Shown in pieces: positions 1-8,729 of a stretch of DNA of 64,000 nt. The stretch's first letter is position 1. The number at the start of each line of letters is the position of its first letter. Source of the DNA: Saprospiraceae bacterium (lineage in GTDB: Bacteria > Bacteroidota > Bacteroidia > Chitinophagales > Saprospiraceae); assembly GCA_016715245.1 (NCBI GenBank), contig JADKAS010000014.1, positions 1 through 64,000 of the forward strand, written 5' to 3'. The notes beneath the pieces were generated by a model that worked only from the letters and a program-made list of their open reading frames with translations, was not told where the DNA came from and did not search any database. Made by a program: the position numbers and the translations under genes.

Positions 1-314
1 ATATTTTCATTGGATTGGGAAAAAAAATAAATGGGGACAGATTTACCTGACCAGAAACTGTACATTTGAACCACATACCTCTTTTCATACGGATTGGGTT
101 AATACATGTTTAAAAGAAATCGATACAGCCTTTTTTTGGAAGAAACCCGCTATTATTATATCTCACAGAGCGAGTTATATTGGATCGATATCTCAGAAAA
201 ACCAAGATAATGGGTTATTGAAATTAAGAGCCTTGCTTCAATCTATTATAAAAATGGCCTGACGTTGAGTTTATGACATCAATGGAGGTAGGTCATATGA
301 TATTAAACCATTAA
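1..314 (+). CDS. Polysaccharide deacetylase-like protein, C-terminal part (frameshifted)
   Basis: Only the 3' end lies in the window. Frame 2 is open from the first base and includes a TRNCTFEPH segment, DWVNTCLKEID and ISHRASYIGS, which I recall from the C-terminal part of Bacteroidota proteins labelled polysaccharide (de)acetylase. The frame hits TGA at 260-262. Reading one base further on from the A run at 250-254 gives WPDVEFMTS, the expected continuation, and stops at TAA 312-314, so one extra A (or two missing) in that run explains the break. The gene precedes a sugar-modification operon, which fits a role in trimming N- or O-acetyl groups from a surface glycan. The family call is from memory of the C-terminal motifs, as the catalytic NodB core is outside the window. 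Confidence 0.55.
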
Positions 315-379
315 AATATTATAGTATTTGACTGTTATTGAAAATACATACCAAATTAGTTATAATAAGGATATATTCA

Positions 380-401
380 TTTGAAAAGAAAACTTTTCAA
401 A
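380..401. repeat. Perfect inverted repeat before the glycan operon
   Basis: TTTGAAAAG and CTTTTCAAA form two perfect 9-base arms around a 4-A loop, 24 bases before the first PGT start. There is no T tract after it on the plus strand, so it is a poor intrinsic terminator. It could be an operator, or an mRNA hairpin in the leader. Confidence 0.4.
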
Positions 402-424
402 AAAATGGTTAATGATTAAACGTT

Positions 425-994
425 ATGATTATGTACAAGTCTTTTTTTAAAAGATTTTTTGATTTTGTTTTTGGTGTTATATTTGTTTTTATTTCCGTGC
501 CATTGATAGTTGTTTTTGCCTGTTTAATTGCACTTGAATCAAAAGGACCAATATTTTTTAAGCAAGAAAGGTTAGGTAAAAGTGGAAAAACCTTTATTCT
601 GCTAAAACTCAGATCTTTGCGGATTAACAATGAAAGAAAAGAAAATCAAATTTTCAAAGATCATCCCGATATGACTCCGACAGGAAAATTTATCAGAAGA
701 TTTAAAATTGATGAGTTACCACAAATATTTAATGTGTTAAAAGGAGATATGTCAATTGTAGGACCAAGGCCATGTTTGCCTTCATTGATAGAAAAGTTTG
801 ATGAAAATGGTTATTTTCGTTTAAAAGTTCGGCCTGGACTAACGGGATGGTCACAGGTAAATGGAAATGTATACAATTCATGGGCTAAAAGATGGGAGTT
901 GGATAGGTATTATGTAGAAAACATGTCCTTATTGTTAGATTTTAAAATATTAATCGCTACTATTGGCGTAGTGCTATTTGGAGAAGAAAAATGA
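425..994 (+). CDS. Small monotopic phosphoglycosyl transferase (PglC-like)
   Basis: This 189-residue protein has the PglC/WbaP catalytic-core architecture. An N-terminal hydrophobic segment (about residues 12-37) would form the re-entrant membrane helix. It is followed by FFKQERLGKSG, the KIDELPQ motif with the Asp96-Glu97 catalytic dyad, and GPRP at 113-116. The family transfers a sugar 1-phosphate from a nucleotide sugar to undecaprenyl phosphate on the cytoplasmic membrane, the first step of lipid-linked glycan assembly. The length matches the minimal small-PGT class. ATG at 431 is an alternative start. The stop overlaps the next gene by four bases (ATGA), indicating translational coupling. 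With a PglD-like gene downstream, a diacetamido sugar substrate is plausible but unproven. Confidence 0.9.
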   Translation: MIMYKSFFKRFFDFVFGVIFVFISVPLIVVFACLIALESKGPIFFKQERLGKSGKTFILLKLRSLRINNERKENQIFKDHPDMTPTGKFIRRFKIDELPQIFNVLKGDMSIVGPRPCLPSLIEKFDENGYFRLKVRPGLTGWSQVNGNVYNSWAKRWELDRYYVENMSLLLDFKILIATIGVVLFGEEK

Positions 995-1952
995 AAGTAT
1001 TAGTTATAGGAGCTGTAGGTACAACCGCATTAACCATAAAAATGCTGCATAAACACAATTTTGAAATTGTAGGAGTTTTAGGTCATGACCCACTAAATAA
1101 AAATCGGGTCTCAGGTTTAAACGATTTACGGACACTTAGTAAAGAATTAGGTATTGATTATTTCCCATACCAAAAAATCAATGATGAGGATATAATTCAT
1201 TGGGGAAAATCAAAAGTTCCTGATATAATTTTCGCAGTCGGTTTTTCTCAACTTCTTAATAATGAATGGTTAAGTTTAGCTCCTATGGGGTGTATTGGTT
1301 TTCACCCAACAAATTTGCCTGCCGGAAGAGGAAGAGCTCCGATTGCGTGGTCTATTCTTGAGAATGAAAAAGCCGCCGCCAATTTTTTCTTAATAGGAAG
1401 CGGTGCTGATGATGGACCCGTTTTTGTACAGGAATCTTTTGATATAACAAAGGATGATGACGCCGAATCCATAGTACCCAAACTGAAAGAGGCAATTGAA
1501 ACTGCCCTGAATAGATGGTTGCCCGAGTTGAAAAAAGGAATATTCAATCCATTAAAGCAAGACGAAAGTAAAGCAACATATTATGGCAAGAGGGAACCAT
1601 GTGACTCCTTAATAGACTGGAATTCTGATGCATCATCCATTGATCGACTGATCAAAGCGTCTGCCAAACCACACCCGGGAGCGTTTACTTTTGTAAGGAA
1701 AAAATTGTCACCGTATGGAAGTCCAGAATTAATAATTCACACCCATATAGGGGCGTAATAGGGAGGATATTGCTCAAAGAAAATTATTCATTGTTGGTTC
1801 AGTGTGGACAAAGTACTTCTTTGTGGATTGATAAATATGAATACCAGGATATTGAATATATATTAAAAACCGGTGACAGATTTGGTCGTTTGAATGCAAA
1901 TAAGAGAGACACAATAATTAATAACTTTGTTTGGAAAAAAGGTGAGAAATAA
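991..1952 (+). CDS. Formyltransferase family protein (sugar N-formyltransferase-like), frameshifted
   Basis: The N-terminal domain resembles methionyl-tRNA formyltransferase and sugar N-formyltransferases, which use N10-formyltetrahydrofolate to formylate an amine. Visible motifs are FHPTNLP (His105) followed by AGRGRAPI, and GADDG (Asp140). The Asn that normally lies two residues before the His is Gly103, so the usual Asn-His-Asp set is incomplete. The first frame ends at 1758. Another frame continues from about 1743 to 1952 with YRGVIGRIL, LVQCGQ and LKTGDRFG, which look like the C-terminal OB-fold domain, so one base is missing near 1735-1750. I read both pieces as one protein of about 320 residues. 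It overlaps the preceding PGT and the following PIG-L gene. A tRNA-Met role is unlikely in this context. Confidence 0.75.
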
Positions 1953-2625
1953 AATTTTAATAATTGCTCCCCACCCTGATGATGAAGTATTAGGCTGCGG
2001 TGGAACTATTTTTAAGAAGGTGAAGGAAGGTAATGAGGTGTTTGTGGCTATTCTTACAAACGCTTCAAAAACAGATCCTTTAAAATACACGGAGGACAAA
2101 TTGATTAATGTCAGGAATGAAGCAAAGAAATCCTGTGACTACTTAGGCGTAAAAAAAATCTTTTTCGAGGATTTTCCTGCTCCTGCTTTGGATCAATATC
2201 CGGGATATAAAATGGCAGAATCCATATCTAAAATTTTAAATGAAACAAAAGCAGATACATTGTATATTCCTTTCAGAGGGGATATTCATAATGACCATAA
2301 AGCTATTTTTGATGCTAGTATGGTTGCCACCCGTCCTGTTGGAAATTATTCAGTAAAGACCATTTATGCTTATGAGACACTTTCTGAAACGGAATGGGCC
2401 TACCCGTTTGCCGGTGAAACATTCATTCCGACCGTATTTGAAAAACTGGATTTTAGTTCATTCAATGCAAAATTAGAGGCGATGAAGTGTTATAAGTCTC
2501 AATTAAGAATTTTTCCAAATTCAAGATCATTGGAAGCTTTGGAAGCTTTAGCTAAATTCAGAGGAAGTACAGTCGGTTCTGAGCGTGCAGAAGCGTTTAT
2601 GTTAATACGAAGAATAATAGATTAA
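1942..2625 (+). CDS. PIG-L family deacetylase
   Basis: This is a zinc-dependent N-deacetylase of the PIG-L/LmbE family, about 228 residues, which removes acetyl groups from GlcNAc-like sugars. The PHPDDE metal motif lies close to the N-terminus and the second metal motif is HNDH within GDIHNDHKA. I prefer GTG 1942 as start, which overlaps the end of the formyltransferase gene; TTG 1927 in the same frame would add five residues. In this operon it could free an amino group that the neighbouring formyltransferase, PglD-like enzyme or GNAT then modifies. That order of reactions is inference; the family assignment is firm. Confidence 0.85.
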   Translation: MRNKILIIAPHPDDEVLGCGGTIFKKVKEGNEVFVAILTNASKTDPLKYTEDKLINVRNEAKKSCDYLGVKKIFFEDFPAPALDQYPGYKMAESISKILNETKADTLYIPFRGDIHNDHKAIFDASMVATRPVGNYSVKTIYAYETLSETEWAYPFAGETFIPTVFEKLDFSSFNAKLEAMKCYKSQLRIFPNSRSLEALEALAKFRGSTVGSERAEAFMLIRRIID

Positions 2626-2627
2626 TT

Positions 2628-3274
2628 GTGGTCAAACAAATAGCTATATACGGAGCAGGAGGATTTGGTAAAGAAGTTGCAAGCATTATCAATCTGATTA
2701 ACATGACTGAAGGTGTTTGGAATATGGTGGGATTTTTTGACGACGGCATTGAGCAAGGAACCCAGATTTCACATTTTGGCAAGGTGTTGGGCAATATGGC
2801 CACATTAAATGAATGGAAGGAACCTATTTCCATCGTTTTTGCGATTGGTAGTCCTAAAATATTAAAATTGCTGGTTGGGAAAATTACAAACCCAGGTGTT
2901 TCTTTTCCTAATATTATTCATCCTGAGGTGTATTTTGCTGATAAAGAAACTTTTAATATTGGAATTGGTAATGTGATTGTGAGAGGATGCTCTTTTTCTG
3001 TGGATGTTTCAATTGGTGATTTTAATCAGTTTAATAGTATTTCTGCTTTGGCTCATGATGTTAAAGTGGGGTCCTATAATGTTTTTATGCCATTGACCAG
3101 GATTTCCGGAGAAGTCAGCATAGGAGAAAGAAACTTTTTGCAATTGGCAGCGTTGTATTGCAGAATTTAAAAATTGGTAATGACACTAAAATAGGTCCTG
3201 GTAGTTACGTTATGACCAAAACAAAAGATGGAAATTTATATATGGGTAATCCAGCAAAACGCACAATTCTATAA
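2628..3274 (+). CDS. PglD-like sugar O/N-acetyltransferase, frameshifted
   Basis: The N-terminal part is a small Rossmann-like domain (AIYGAGGFGKEVASI), as in PglD and NeuD-type sialic acid O-acetyltransferases. It is followed by a left-handed beta-helix with hexapeptide repeats (GIGNVIVRG, SIGDFNQFNS, SIGERN). The family transfers acetyl from acetyl-CoA to an amino sugar, for example UDP-4-amino-sugar in bacillosamine synthesis. The first frame ends at 3170 after a run of five T near 3134-3138. Six T restores NFFAIGSVVLQNLKIGNDTKIG and the hexapeptide end, terminating at 3274. Start is GTG, two bases after the previous stop. Full length would be about 215 residues, normal for PglD. Confidence 0.8.
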
Positions 3275-3283
3275 TCATTAGTC

Positions 3284-4378
3284 ATGGCAATATTTAATTT
3301 TAACAATATAAAAGTAAGCGGGATTTCAACTGTTATTCCTAAAAACATCGTGAAAACTGAATCTTATTTTAGTCTTTTTGGACAAGAGGAAGTTGAGAAG
3401 TTTATGGAAATGACCGGAATAACCGAGACCAGGAGAACTTCTGAACATCAGACTGCTTCTGATATGGCATACAAAGCTGCAGACCATCTTTTGAAAAAAA
3501 AGGGAATTGATCCTAAAGAAATAGGAGCATTGGTTTTTGGAACCCACAGTCCGGATTACAGAAGACCGGCATCAGCTTTTATAGTCCAGAAAAGATTGGG
3601 TATGTCAACGGAAGCAGCCGTATTTGATATAAGTCTTGGTTGTTCTTCAACTGTGTATGGGCTGCAGGTTGTGGCTTCAATGATGAGCAATTCAGATATA
3701 AATAAGGCACTTTTGATCATTGGTGATACAGCTGGCAAAACTACAAATCCAAAAGACAGGGCATCTATTATGTTGATAGGTGAAGCAAGTGTTGCGATAT
3801 TATTGGAAAAGGAGGAAGGTGCTCATCCCATTACATCACTAATGCGATCCGACGGAGAAGGGTACAGATATTTGATTGTTCCCGGAGGTGGATACCGAAA
3901 CCTAAATGCCAGTCATGATGAGGTTGTTTGTAATGATGGCAATTTACGCTCTTTACATAATTCTTTTATGCAGGGTATGTCTGTATTTACATTTACTATT
4001 TCCGATGTTCCCAGAGCGATAAAAGATTATTTAGAATTAACACAAACGAATGTAGACAGCTATGATTGTTTTGCGTTTCATCAGGCAAATATGCTGATAC
4101 TCAAACAAATAGCAAAGAAGTTAAAAATTCCTGAAGATAAAATGCCTGTCACTTTGCCTAAATTTGGAAATTCTTCAGGAGCTTCGCAGATTGTAACATT
4201 ATGTGATACTTATGGTCATGTTGAAAACAAGTTGATAAAAGTAATGCTAATAGGTTTCGGTGTAGGTATTTCATGGGGTGTGACAAGTCTAAGCATAAAT
4301 ACATCAGATATTTTTCCGATAGAAGAGGATGACTCTGTCTTTGAAGAAGGAATAATTAATTCGGTCACTGAATTGTAA
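3284..4378 (+). CDS. Beta-ketoacyl-ACP synthase III family protein (FabH-like)
   Basis: This 364-residue thiolase-fold enzyme keeps the full KAS III catalytic set: Cys120 in ISLGCSST, His266 in FHQAN and Asn296 in FGNSSGA. FabH-type enzymes condense an acyl-CoA starter with malonyl-ACP; relatives in secondary metabolism also act as acyltransferases. It is unlikely to be the housekeeping fabH, because it sits inside a sugar operon together with its own carriers, adenylation enzyme and phosphopantetheinyl transferase. The expected product is a short beta-ketoacyl-ACP that the SDR genes downstream could reduce. The spacing of 9 and 6 bases to its neighbours supports co-transcription. The real starter and extender are unknown. 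Confidence 0.88.
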   Translation: MAIFNFNNIKVSGISTVIPKNIVKTESYFSLFGQEEVEKFMEMTGITETRRTSEHQTASDMAYKAADHLLKKKGIDPKEIGALVFGTHSPDYRRPASAFIVQKRLGMSTEAAVFDISLGCSSTVYGLQVVASMMSNSDINKALLIIGDTAGKTTNPKDRASIMLIGEASVAILLEKEEGAHPITSLMRSDGEGYRYLIVPGGGYRNLNASHDEVVCNDGNLRSLHNSFMQGMSVFTFTISDVPRAIKDYLELTQTNVDSYDCFAFHQANMLILKQIAKKLKIPEDKMPVTLPKFGNSSGASQIVTLCDTYGHVENKLIKVMLIGFGVGISWGVTSLSINTSDIFPIEEDDSVFEEGIINSVTEL

Positions 4379-4384
4379 TTAAAT

Positions 4385-5920
4385 ATGATTATCAATGTTC
4401 TTACATATTTAGAAGATTCGGCTTTAAGAGTGCCGAAAAAACCAGCTTTTGTCGATGAGTCCAAAGCCATCACTTATGAAGATTTAATTCAACAGGCAAA
4501 AAAAACAGGTAGCGCAATTTCCAACGAACTAAAGGGACAAATAGGGAAACCCGTAGTTGTATTTGTAGACAGAAATCTGGATAGTATTATTGCTTTTTTA
4601 GGAGTTGCCTATAGTGGAAATTTCTATGTTCCGATTGATATTCAAATGCCAAAAATGAGGGTTGATTTAATCCTTAAGACCCTTAATCCTGCTGCTATGG
4701 TTGTTACACCTGTCAGTAAAACATTTAGTTTTGAGGTTGCTCCAAACCTTACCGCAATAGATTATGAAGAAGCAATTAATAGTGAGTACGATGATGAGAA
4801 ATTAAGTTTGATTAGGAGAAAAATAATTGACAGGGATCCTCTGTATGCAACTTTTACATCTGGTTCAACAGGAATTCCCAAAGGGGTACTGACTTGTCAT
4901 CAGTCAGTAATCGATATGACTGAGGCTTTGGTGGAAACATTTGACTTCAGGGAAAACAATGTATTTGGAAATCAGAACCCTTTTTATTTTGACGCATCTA
5001 TTAAAGATATTTACAGCTCCCTGAAATGCGGAGCAACAATGTATATATTGCCAAGGTCATATTTTATGATGCAGGGAATGTTAATAGACTATATGGTAGA
5101 GCACAAAATTGATACTATCATGTGGTCTGCTTCTGCTATTTCATTGCTTGCCAATTCTATGGCATTTGAAGAAAAAAAGCCGGTATATTTAAAGAAGGTG
5201 ATGTTTTCCGGGGAAGTTATGCATAATAAGGTATTAAACTATTGGAGAAAACATCTTCCTGAAACTATGTTTGTCAATTTATACGGACCTACTGAGATAA
5301 CTTCAGTATGTACATATTATGTTATAGAAAAGCAATTTAAAGATGACGACATTTTGCCAATCGGGATTCCATTCAGAAACTGTGAGATTCTGATATTAAA
5401 TGATGAAAATAAATTGGTTGCAGATGATGAAGCTGGAGAACTTTGTGTGAGGGGTTGTTGCCTGGCCCTGGGATACTATAACAACCCCGAAAAAACGAAT
5501 GAAGCTTTTTGCCAGAACCCACTGCACAGTTTTTATCCTGAAAGAATATACAGAACCGGGGATCTTGCAAAATACAATGAATTCGGAGAGGTTATGTTTC
5601 TGTCAAGGAAAGACAATCAGGTTAAACATATGGGACAAAGAGTGGAGTTGGGTGAAATTGAAATAATCCTTAATTCATTGGATAAAATTGATGCCTCGAT
5701 TTGTTTTTATGATCATGATGCCCAAAAGATAGTAGCTGTTTATAAAGGTATTGGTGCCGATAAAAAATATATTTATGGCGAACTTAAAGACCGCGTGTCA
5801 AAATTTATGTTCCCTAATGTGTTAATACATCTTGAAGAATTGCCATACAACCTTAATGGGAAAATTGACAGAGCAGCACTTAAAGAGAATTATAAGAAAA
5901 AAGTCTTTGTAATTGAATAA
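4385..5920 (+). CDS. Stand-alone amino-acid adenylation enzyme (DltA/NRPS A-domain-like)
   Basis: This 511-residue ANL-family ligase activates a carboxylic acid with ATP and loads it on a phosphopantetheine carrier. A-domain core motifs appear in order: TSGSTGIPKG (158-167), FDAS with Asp203 (A4), YGPTE (300-304), YRTGDL (389-394), a GQRVELGEIE block near 417-426, and NGKIDR with the catalytic Lys493. Asp at the A4 position is the residue that holds the alpha-amino group in amino-acid-activating enzymes, so an amino acid is likelier than a fatty acid. The likely partner is one of the two small carrier proteins downstream. Its 3' end overlaps the next gene by eight bases. Substrate specificity cannot be read reliably by eye. 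Confidence 0.88.
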   Translation: MIINVLTYLEDSALRVPKKPAFVDESKAITYEDLIQQAKKTGSAISNELKGQIGKPVVVFVDRNLDSIIAFLGVAYSGNFYVPIDIQMPKMRVDLILKTLNPAAMVVTPVSKTFSFEVAPNLTAIDYEEAINSEYDDEKLSLIRRKIIDRDPLYATFTSGSTGIPKGVLTCHQSVIDMTEALVETFDFRENNVFGNQNPFYFDASIKDIYSSLKCGATMYILPRSYFMMQGMLIDYMVEHKIDTIMWSASAISLLANSMAFEEKKPVYLKKVMFSGEVMHNKVLNYWRKHLPETMFVNLYGPTEITSVCTYYVIEKQFKDDDILPIGIPFRNCEILILNDENKLVADDEAGELCVRGCCLALGYYNNPEKTNEAFCQNPLHSFYPERIYRTGDLAKYNEFGEVMFLSRKDNQVKHMGQRVELGEIEIILNSLDKIDASICFYDHDAQKIVAVYKGIGADKKYIYGELKDRVSKFMFPNVLIHLEELPYNLNGKIDRAALKENYKKKVFVIE

Positions 5921-6734
5921 TATAAGTTTAGTTCAGGATATTAATGAAGTCGAAATTATTCTCGAACAATTTTTTCGTCAGGGAACCCATACAAATAATT
6001 ATATTCTTGCCAGGGAGTATGAAAATGTAATTAATGAAAGATTACTCTACAAATTTATTTCTCAGGACAATGCTTTTCTTTTGTTAAATAAGGGGAATTG
6101 TTACCGTGTTTATTATTTTATCAACGATACAGCCTGTTATGAAATTCCTGTTACCGATAAAGTGATGGTTTTAGAAATTTTATACAGAGGTAAGTCAGGT
6201 TTCCCTGATGAAATGGTTAAATTTTGGGTAAACAATAATTTTAAGGAACATCTGCTCCGGGATTGTTATTTTCTGAAACCTGACCACATCATAAAAGAGA
6301 AAACTATCATGGACCCACAGGTAAAAATTAAATTGGCCGATACAGTGGAAGAATCTGAATTCGCTCGGCATTTAATAAATAAGTACCTTGATCCATATAC
6401 CGGAGACCCCCTTAGTTTAGAAACGCTTGAAGAATATAGAAAGTCCGGCTATTTATTTTGTGCTTATTTTGGTGATAAAATGAGTGGCATTTTGCAGGGT
6501 GAATTTAAAAATAATGTTTGGTGGTTGGGCCATCTCGTAGTAGATGAGAATTTCAGGGGCTATAAAATAGGCAATGTTTTGACTGAGGCATATATTCAAA
6601 AGGGCTTGGAAATGTCATGCAACTTGCTTCAGCTTTGGGTCATTCATAATAATGAACCCGCAGTAAATTTGTATAAAAAATTTGGATTTTCTTACTTTAA
6701 TCGATCAACGATTTCTCTGATTCAAAAAACATAA
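5913..6734 (+). CDS. GNAT family N-acyltransferase
   Basis: The C-terminal half (about residues 135-273) is a GNAT fold. HLVVDENFRGYKIGNVL matches motif A with the R/Q-x-x-G-x-G/A pyrophosphate loop, and NEPAVNLYKKFGF is the usual end motif. The N-terminal 130 residues are not recognised and could be a second, degenerate GNAT-like half. The start is TTG, overlapping the adenylation gene. In this setting the enzyme is a candidate for moving the acyl or aminoacyl group from carrier protein or CoA to an amino sugar (inference). Ordinary acetylation is the alternative. Confidence 0.8.
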   Translation: MNNISLVQDINEVEIILEQFFRQGTHTNNYILAREYENVINERLLYKFISQDNAFLLLNKGNCYRVYYFINDTACYEIPVTDKVMVLEILYRGKSGFPDEMVKFWVNNNFKEHLLRDCYFLKPDHIIKEKTIMDPQVKIKLADTVEESEFARHLINKYLDPYTGDPLSLETLEEYRKSGYLFCAYFGDKMSGILQGEFKNNVWWLGHLVVDENFRGYKIGNVLTEAYIQKGLEMSCNLLQLWVIHNNEPAVNLYKKFGFSYFNRSTISLIQKT

Positions 6735-6747
6735 AATAAAATAATTG

Positions 6748-6984
6748 ATGACTGAAAAAATATTGGAAATTCTTTCGGATGTAAGACCGGATCTTGATTT
6801 TGAAAATGAAAAATCATTGGTTTCAGATGGTAATTTAGATTCGTTTGATATTGTAACTATCATCTCTGAATTAAATGATGCTTTTAATATTAAAATCAAA
6901 GTTCAGGATCTTATTCCAGCTAATTTTAATTCTTTGGAAGCTATTCATAACTTGGTGGTAAGACTCCGGGAAATTGAAAAATGA
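6748..6984 (+). CDS. Acyl carrier protein (DltC-like), first of two
   Basis: This 78-residue acidic four-helix carrier has the phosphopantetheine site in NLDSFDIV, with Ser32 counted from ATG 6748. The LDSF form resembles DltC and peptidyl carriers more than housekeeping AcpP (DSL), which suits pairing with the amino-acid adenylation enzyme two genes upstream. TTG 6745 would add one residue. The stop overlaps the SDR start (ATGA), so translation is coupled. The pairing with the adenylation enzyme is inferred from motif type and order. Confidence 0.88.
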   Translation: MTEKILEILSDVRPDLDFENEKSLVSDGNLDSFDIVTIISELNDAFNIKIKVQDLIPANFNSLEAIHNLVVRLREIEK

Positions 6985-7718
6985 TGATATTGGAGAATAA
7001 AAAAATATTAATTTTTGGCAGTAATTCAGCAATTCCATACAGTATTGCTGAAAAATTGAAGATAAATGGAGCCAATATAATTTTCGTGAGTAACGAATAC
7101 ACAGAAAATGCTGGAATTCCACAAAATATTAAGAACGAAATTATTCATTTTAACTACCAAGTTATAGAAAACATATCGGAGTTATTTAATGAACATTTGA
7201 TTAAGTTCTCTCCATTTGATGGTTTAGTCTTTGCAGGTGGCATTGGAGGTGTAAGGCCTATAAAATTAAATCAACCAAACTTTGTGATGGATATGTTTTC
7301 CGCAAATGTTTTTTCATTTATGGAAATTGTAAGACAGGCATCAAAGAAAGGTTTTCTTAAAGATGGCTCATCTATTGTGGCTTTATCATCAGTTTCAAGC
7401 ATAAAAGGATTAAAGTCAAAGTCTGCTTATTCTGCATCAAAGGCTGCACTCGAGGGGGCAGTACGATCGTTTGCTGCTGAATTGGCAGTAAGGAAAATTA
7501 GAGTAAATGTAATTCAAAAGGGGTGGGTAAGTAGTGATATGAATCTTGATTTCATAAAAGATAATGTTCAACTAAGTGAAGAAGATGATTTTAAAAAGCA
7601 GGTCCTGGGAGCAATTGAACCCGATGAGATTGCTGATTTAGTTTCATTTTTACTTGGTGACAATGTTAAAAGAATAACCGGCACTTCAATTTTAATCGAT
7701 GGGGGATATACATTATAA
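6981..7718 (+). CDS. SDR family oxidoreductase, first of two
   Basis: A 245-residue classical short-chain dehydrogenase with Ser137 region (ALSSVSS), Tyr150 and Lys154 (YSASK) and the C-terminal SILIDGGYTL typical of FabG-like enzymes. The cofactor loop reads FGSNSAIPYSIA, so the usual TGxxxGIG has lost its last glycine to proline, which may weaken or change NAD(P) binding. A role in reducing a beta-ketoacyl carrier intermediate is plausible next to a ketosynthase. A paralogue follows directly, so one may act on the acyl chain and the other on a different step, or the two may form a heteromer. Confidence 0.87.
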   Translation: MMILENKKILIFGSNSAIPYSIAEKLKINGANIIFVSNEYTENAGIPQNIKNEIIHFNYQVIENISELFNEHLIKFSPFDGLVFAGGIGGVRPIKLNQPNFVMDMFSANVFSFMEIVRQASKKGFLKDGSSIVALSSVSSIKGLKSKSAYSASKAALEGAVRSFAAELAVRKIRVNVIQKGWVSSDMNLDFIKDNVQLSEEDDFKKQVLGAIEPDEIADLVSFLLGDNVKRITGTSILIDGGYTL

Positions 7719-7724
7719 TAAGAA

Positions 7725-8483
7725 ATGAAAGGAGATCAATTATTATTTCAAAATAAAACCATATTGATTACCGGTGCCTCATCAGATATTGGTTTGTCAT
7801 TGATTGAACATCTCAGTGCTGAAGGAGCTAAATTGATATTACACACTTCAAATAAACAAAGTGAAGAGAAACTAAGACATTTATTGAGTAATATCCCAGA
7901 TATAGTTTATTTTAATTGTGATTTTTCAAAACCTCATATATTGGAAGATGTTTATTTGTCTTCCGGTTTAGAAAATATTGCCTTAGATGGGTTTGTAAAT
8001 TGTGTTGGGGTGAGATCAAGAAGGCCAATAAACCTTATCAAACCTGAACATTCCATTGAGGTTATGCAAACCAACTTTGTTTCATTTATTGAAATGATCA
8101 GAATTATTACTAAAAAAAATCGCTTTAATTCACCATTGAATATTGTTACGATTTCTTCCATCTCTTCCGTAACAGGTGGACAAGGAATTACAATTTATAG
8201 TGCCTCAAAAGCAGCTGTTGACGCAGCACTAAGGTGTCTGTCTAAAGAATTGGCACCAAAAGGTATAAGAATTAATTCAGTGGTTTGTGGACAGATTAAT
8301 TCAAAGGCTTATCATGAAATGATGGACTCTAAGACAGAGCAGCATGATCCAATTTTAGAAAGACAATTTCTCGGTCTTATTGAACCGGAAAAAGTTTCAA
8401 GTATGGTTATGTTTTTGCTAAGTGAACAATCAGCTTACATTACAGGCAGTATGATTCCTGTTGATGGAGGTTATTTATCATAA
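7725..8483 (+). CDS. SDR family oxidoreductase, second of two (FabG-like)
   Basis: A 252-residue short-chain dehydrogenase with an intact cofactor loop (ITGASSDIG, about 15-23), the catalytic Ser segment SSISS, Tyr158 and Lys162 in YSASK, and the PVDGGY C-terminal signature. It is about the length of FabG, which reduces 3-ketoacyl-ACP with NADPH. Six bases separate it from the previous SDR, and the two share length and motif layout, indicating a tandem duplication or a heteromeric pair. Together with KAS III this predicts a 3-hydroxyacyl intermediate on the carrier; that is inference from context. Confidence 0.88.
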   Translation: MKGDQLLFQNKTILITGASSDIGLSLIEHLSAEGAKLILHTSNKQSEEKLRHLLSNIPDIVYFNCDFSKPHILEDVYLSSGLENIALDGFVNCVGVRSRRPINLIKPEHSIEVMQTNFVSFIEMIRIITKKNRFNSPLNIVTISSISSVTGGQGITIYSASKAAVDAALRCLSKELAPKGIRINSVVCGQINSKAYHEMMDSKTEQHDPILERQFLGLIEPEKVSSMVMFLLSEQSAYITGSMIPVDGGYLS

Positions 8484-8500
8484 TTTTAAATATTTATATA

Positions 8501-8722
8501 ATGACAAACGAAGAAGTAATCAGCTTAATTGAAGAAACTCTTGAGATTGAAAGTAGTACCCTGAATTCAGAAACTTTACTGGACGACATCCTTGAGTTTG
8601 ATTCGATGGGGAAGTTATCTGTAATTGTAATGGCGGATGACGAATTTGATAAAAAACTTACAGGAGAACAAATGAAAAAATTTAAAACTGTAGGAGACAT
8701 TGTTATGTTTCTGAATGCATAG
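8501..8722 (+). CDS. Acyl carrier protein, second of two
   Basis: A 73-residue acidic carrier with EFDSMGKLSVI as the phosphopantetheine site; Ser35 sits in DSMGKL, the classic ACP helix II start. It differs clearly from the upstream carrier (DSFD), so the cassette has two distinct carriers. One may hold the aminoacyl or starter group and the other the ketosynthase substrate. It is preceded by a 17-base gap, the widest within the cassette, and followed by a 7-base gap. Confidence 0.88.
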   Translation: MTNEEVISLIEETLEIESSTLNSETLLDDILEFDSMGKLSVIVMADDEFDKKLTGEQMKKFKTVGDIVMFLNA

Positions 8723-8729
8723 AACTTAA

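Noticed and set aside
1770..1952. Separate 60-residue gene
   Set aside because: Its sequence is the C-terminal domain of the formyltransferase in a shifted frame.
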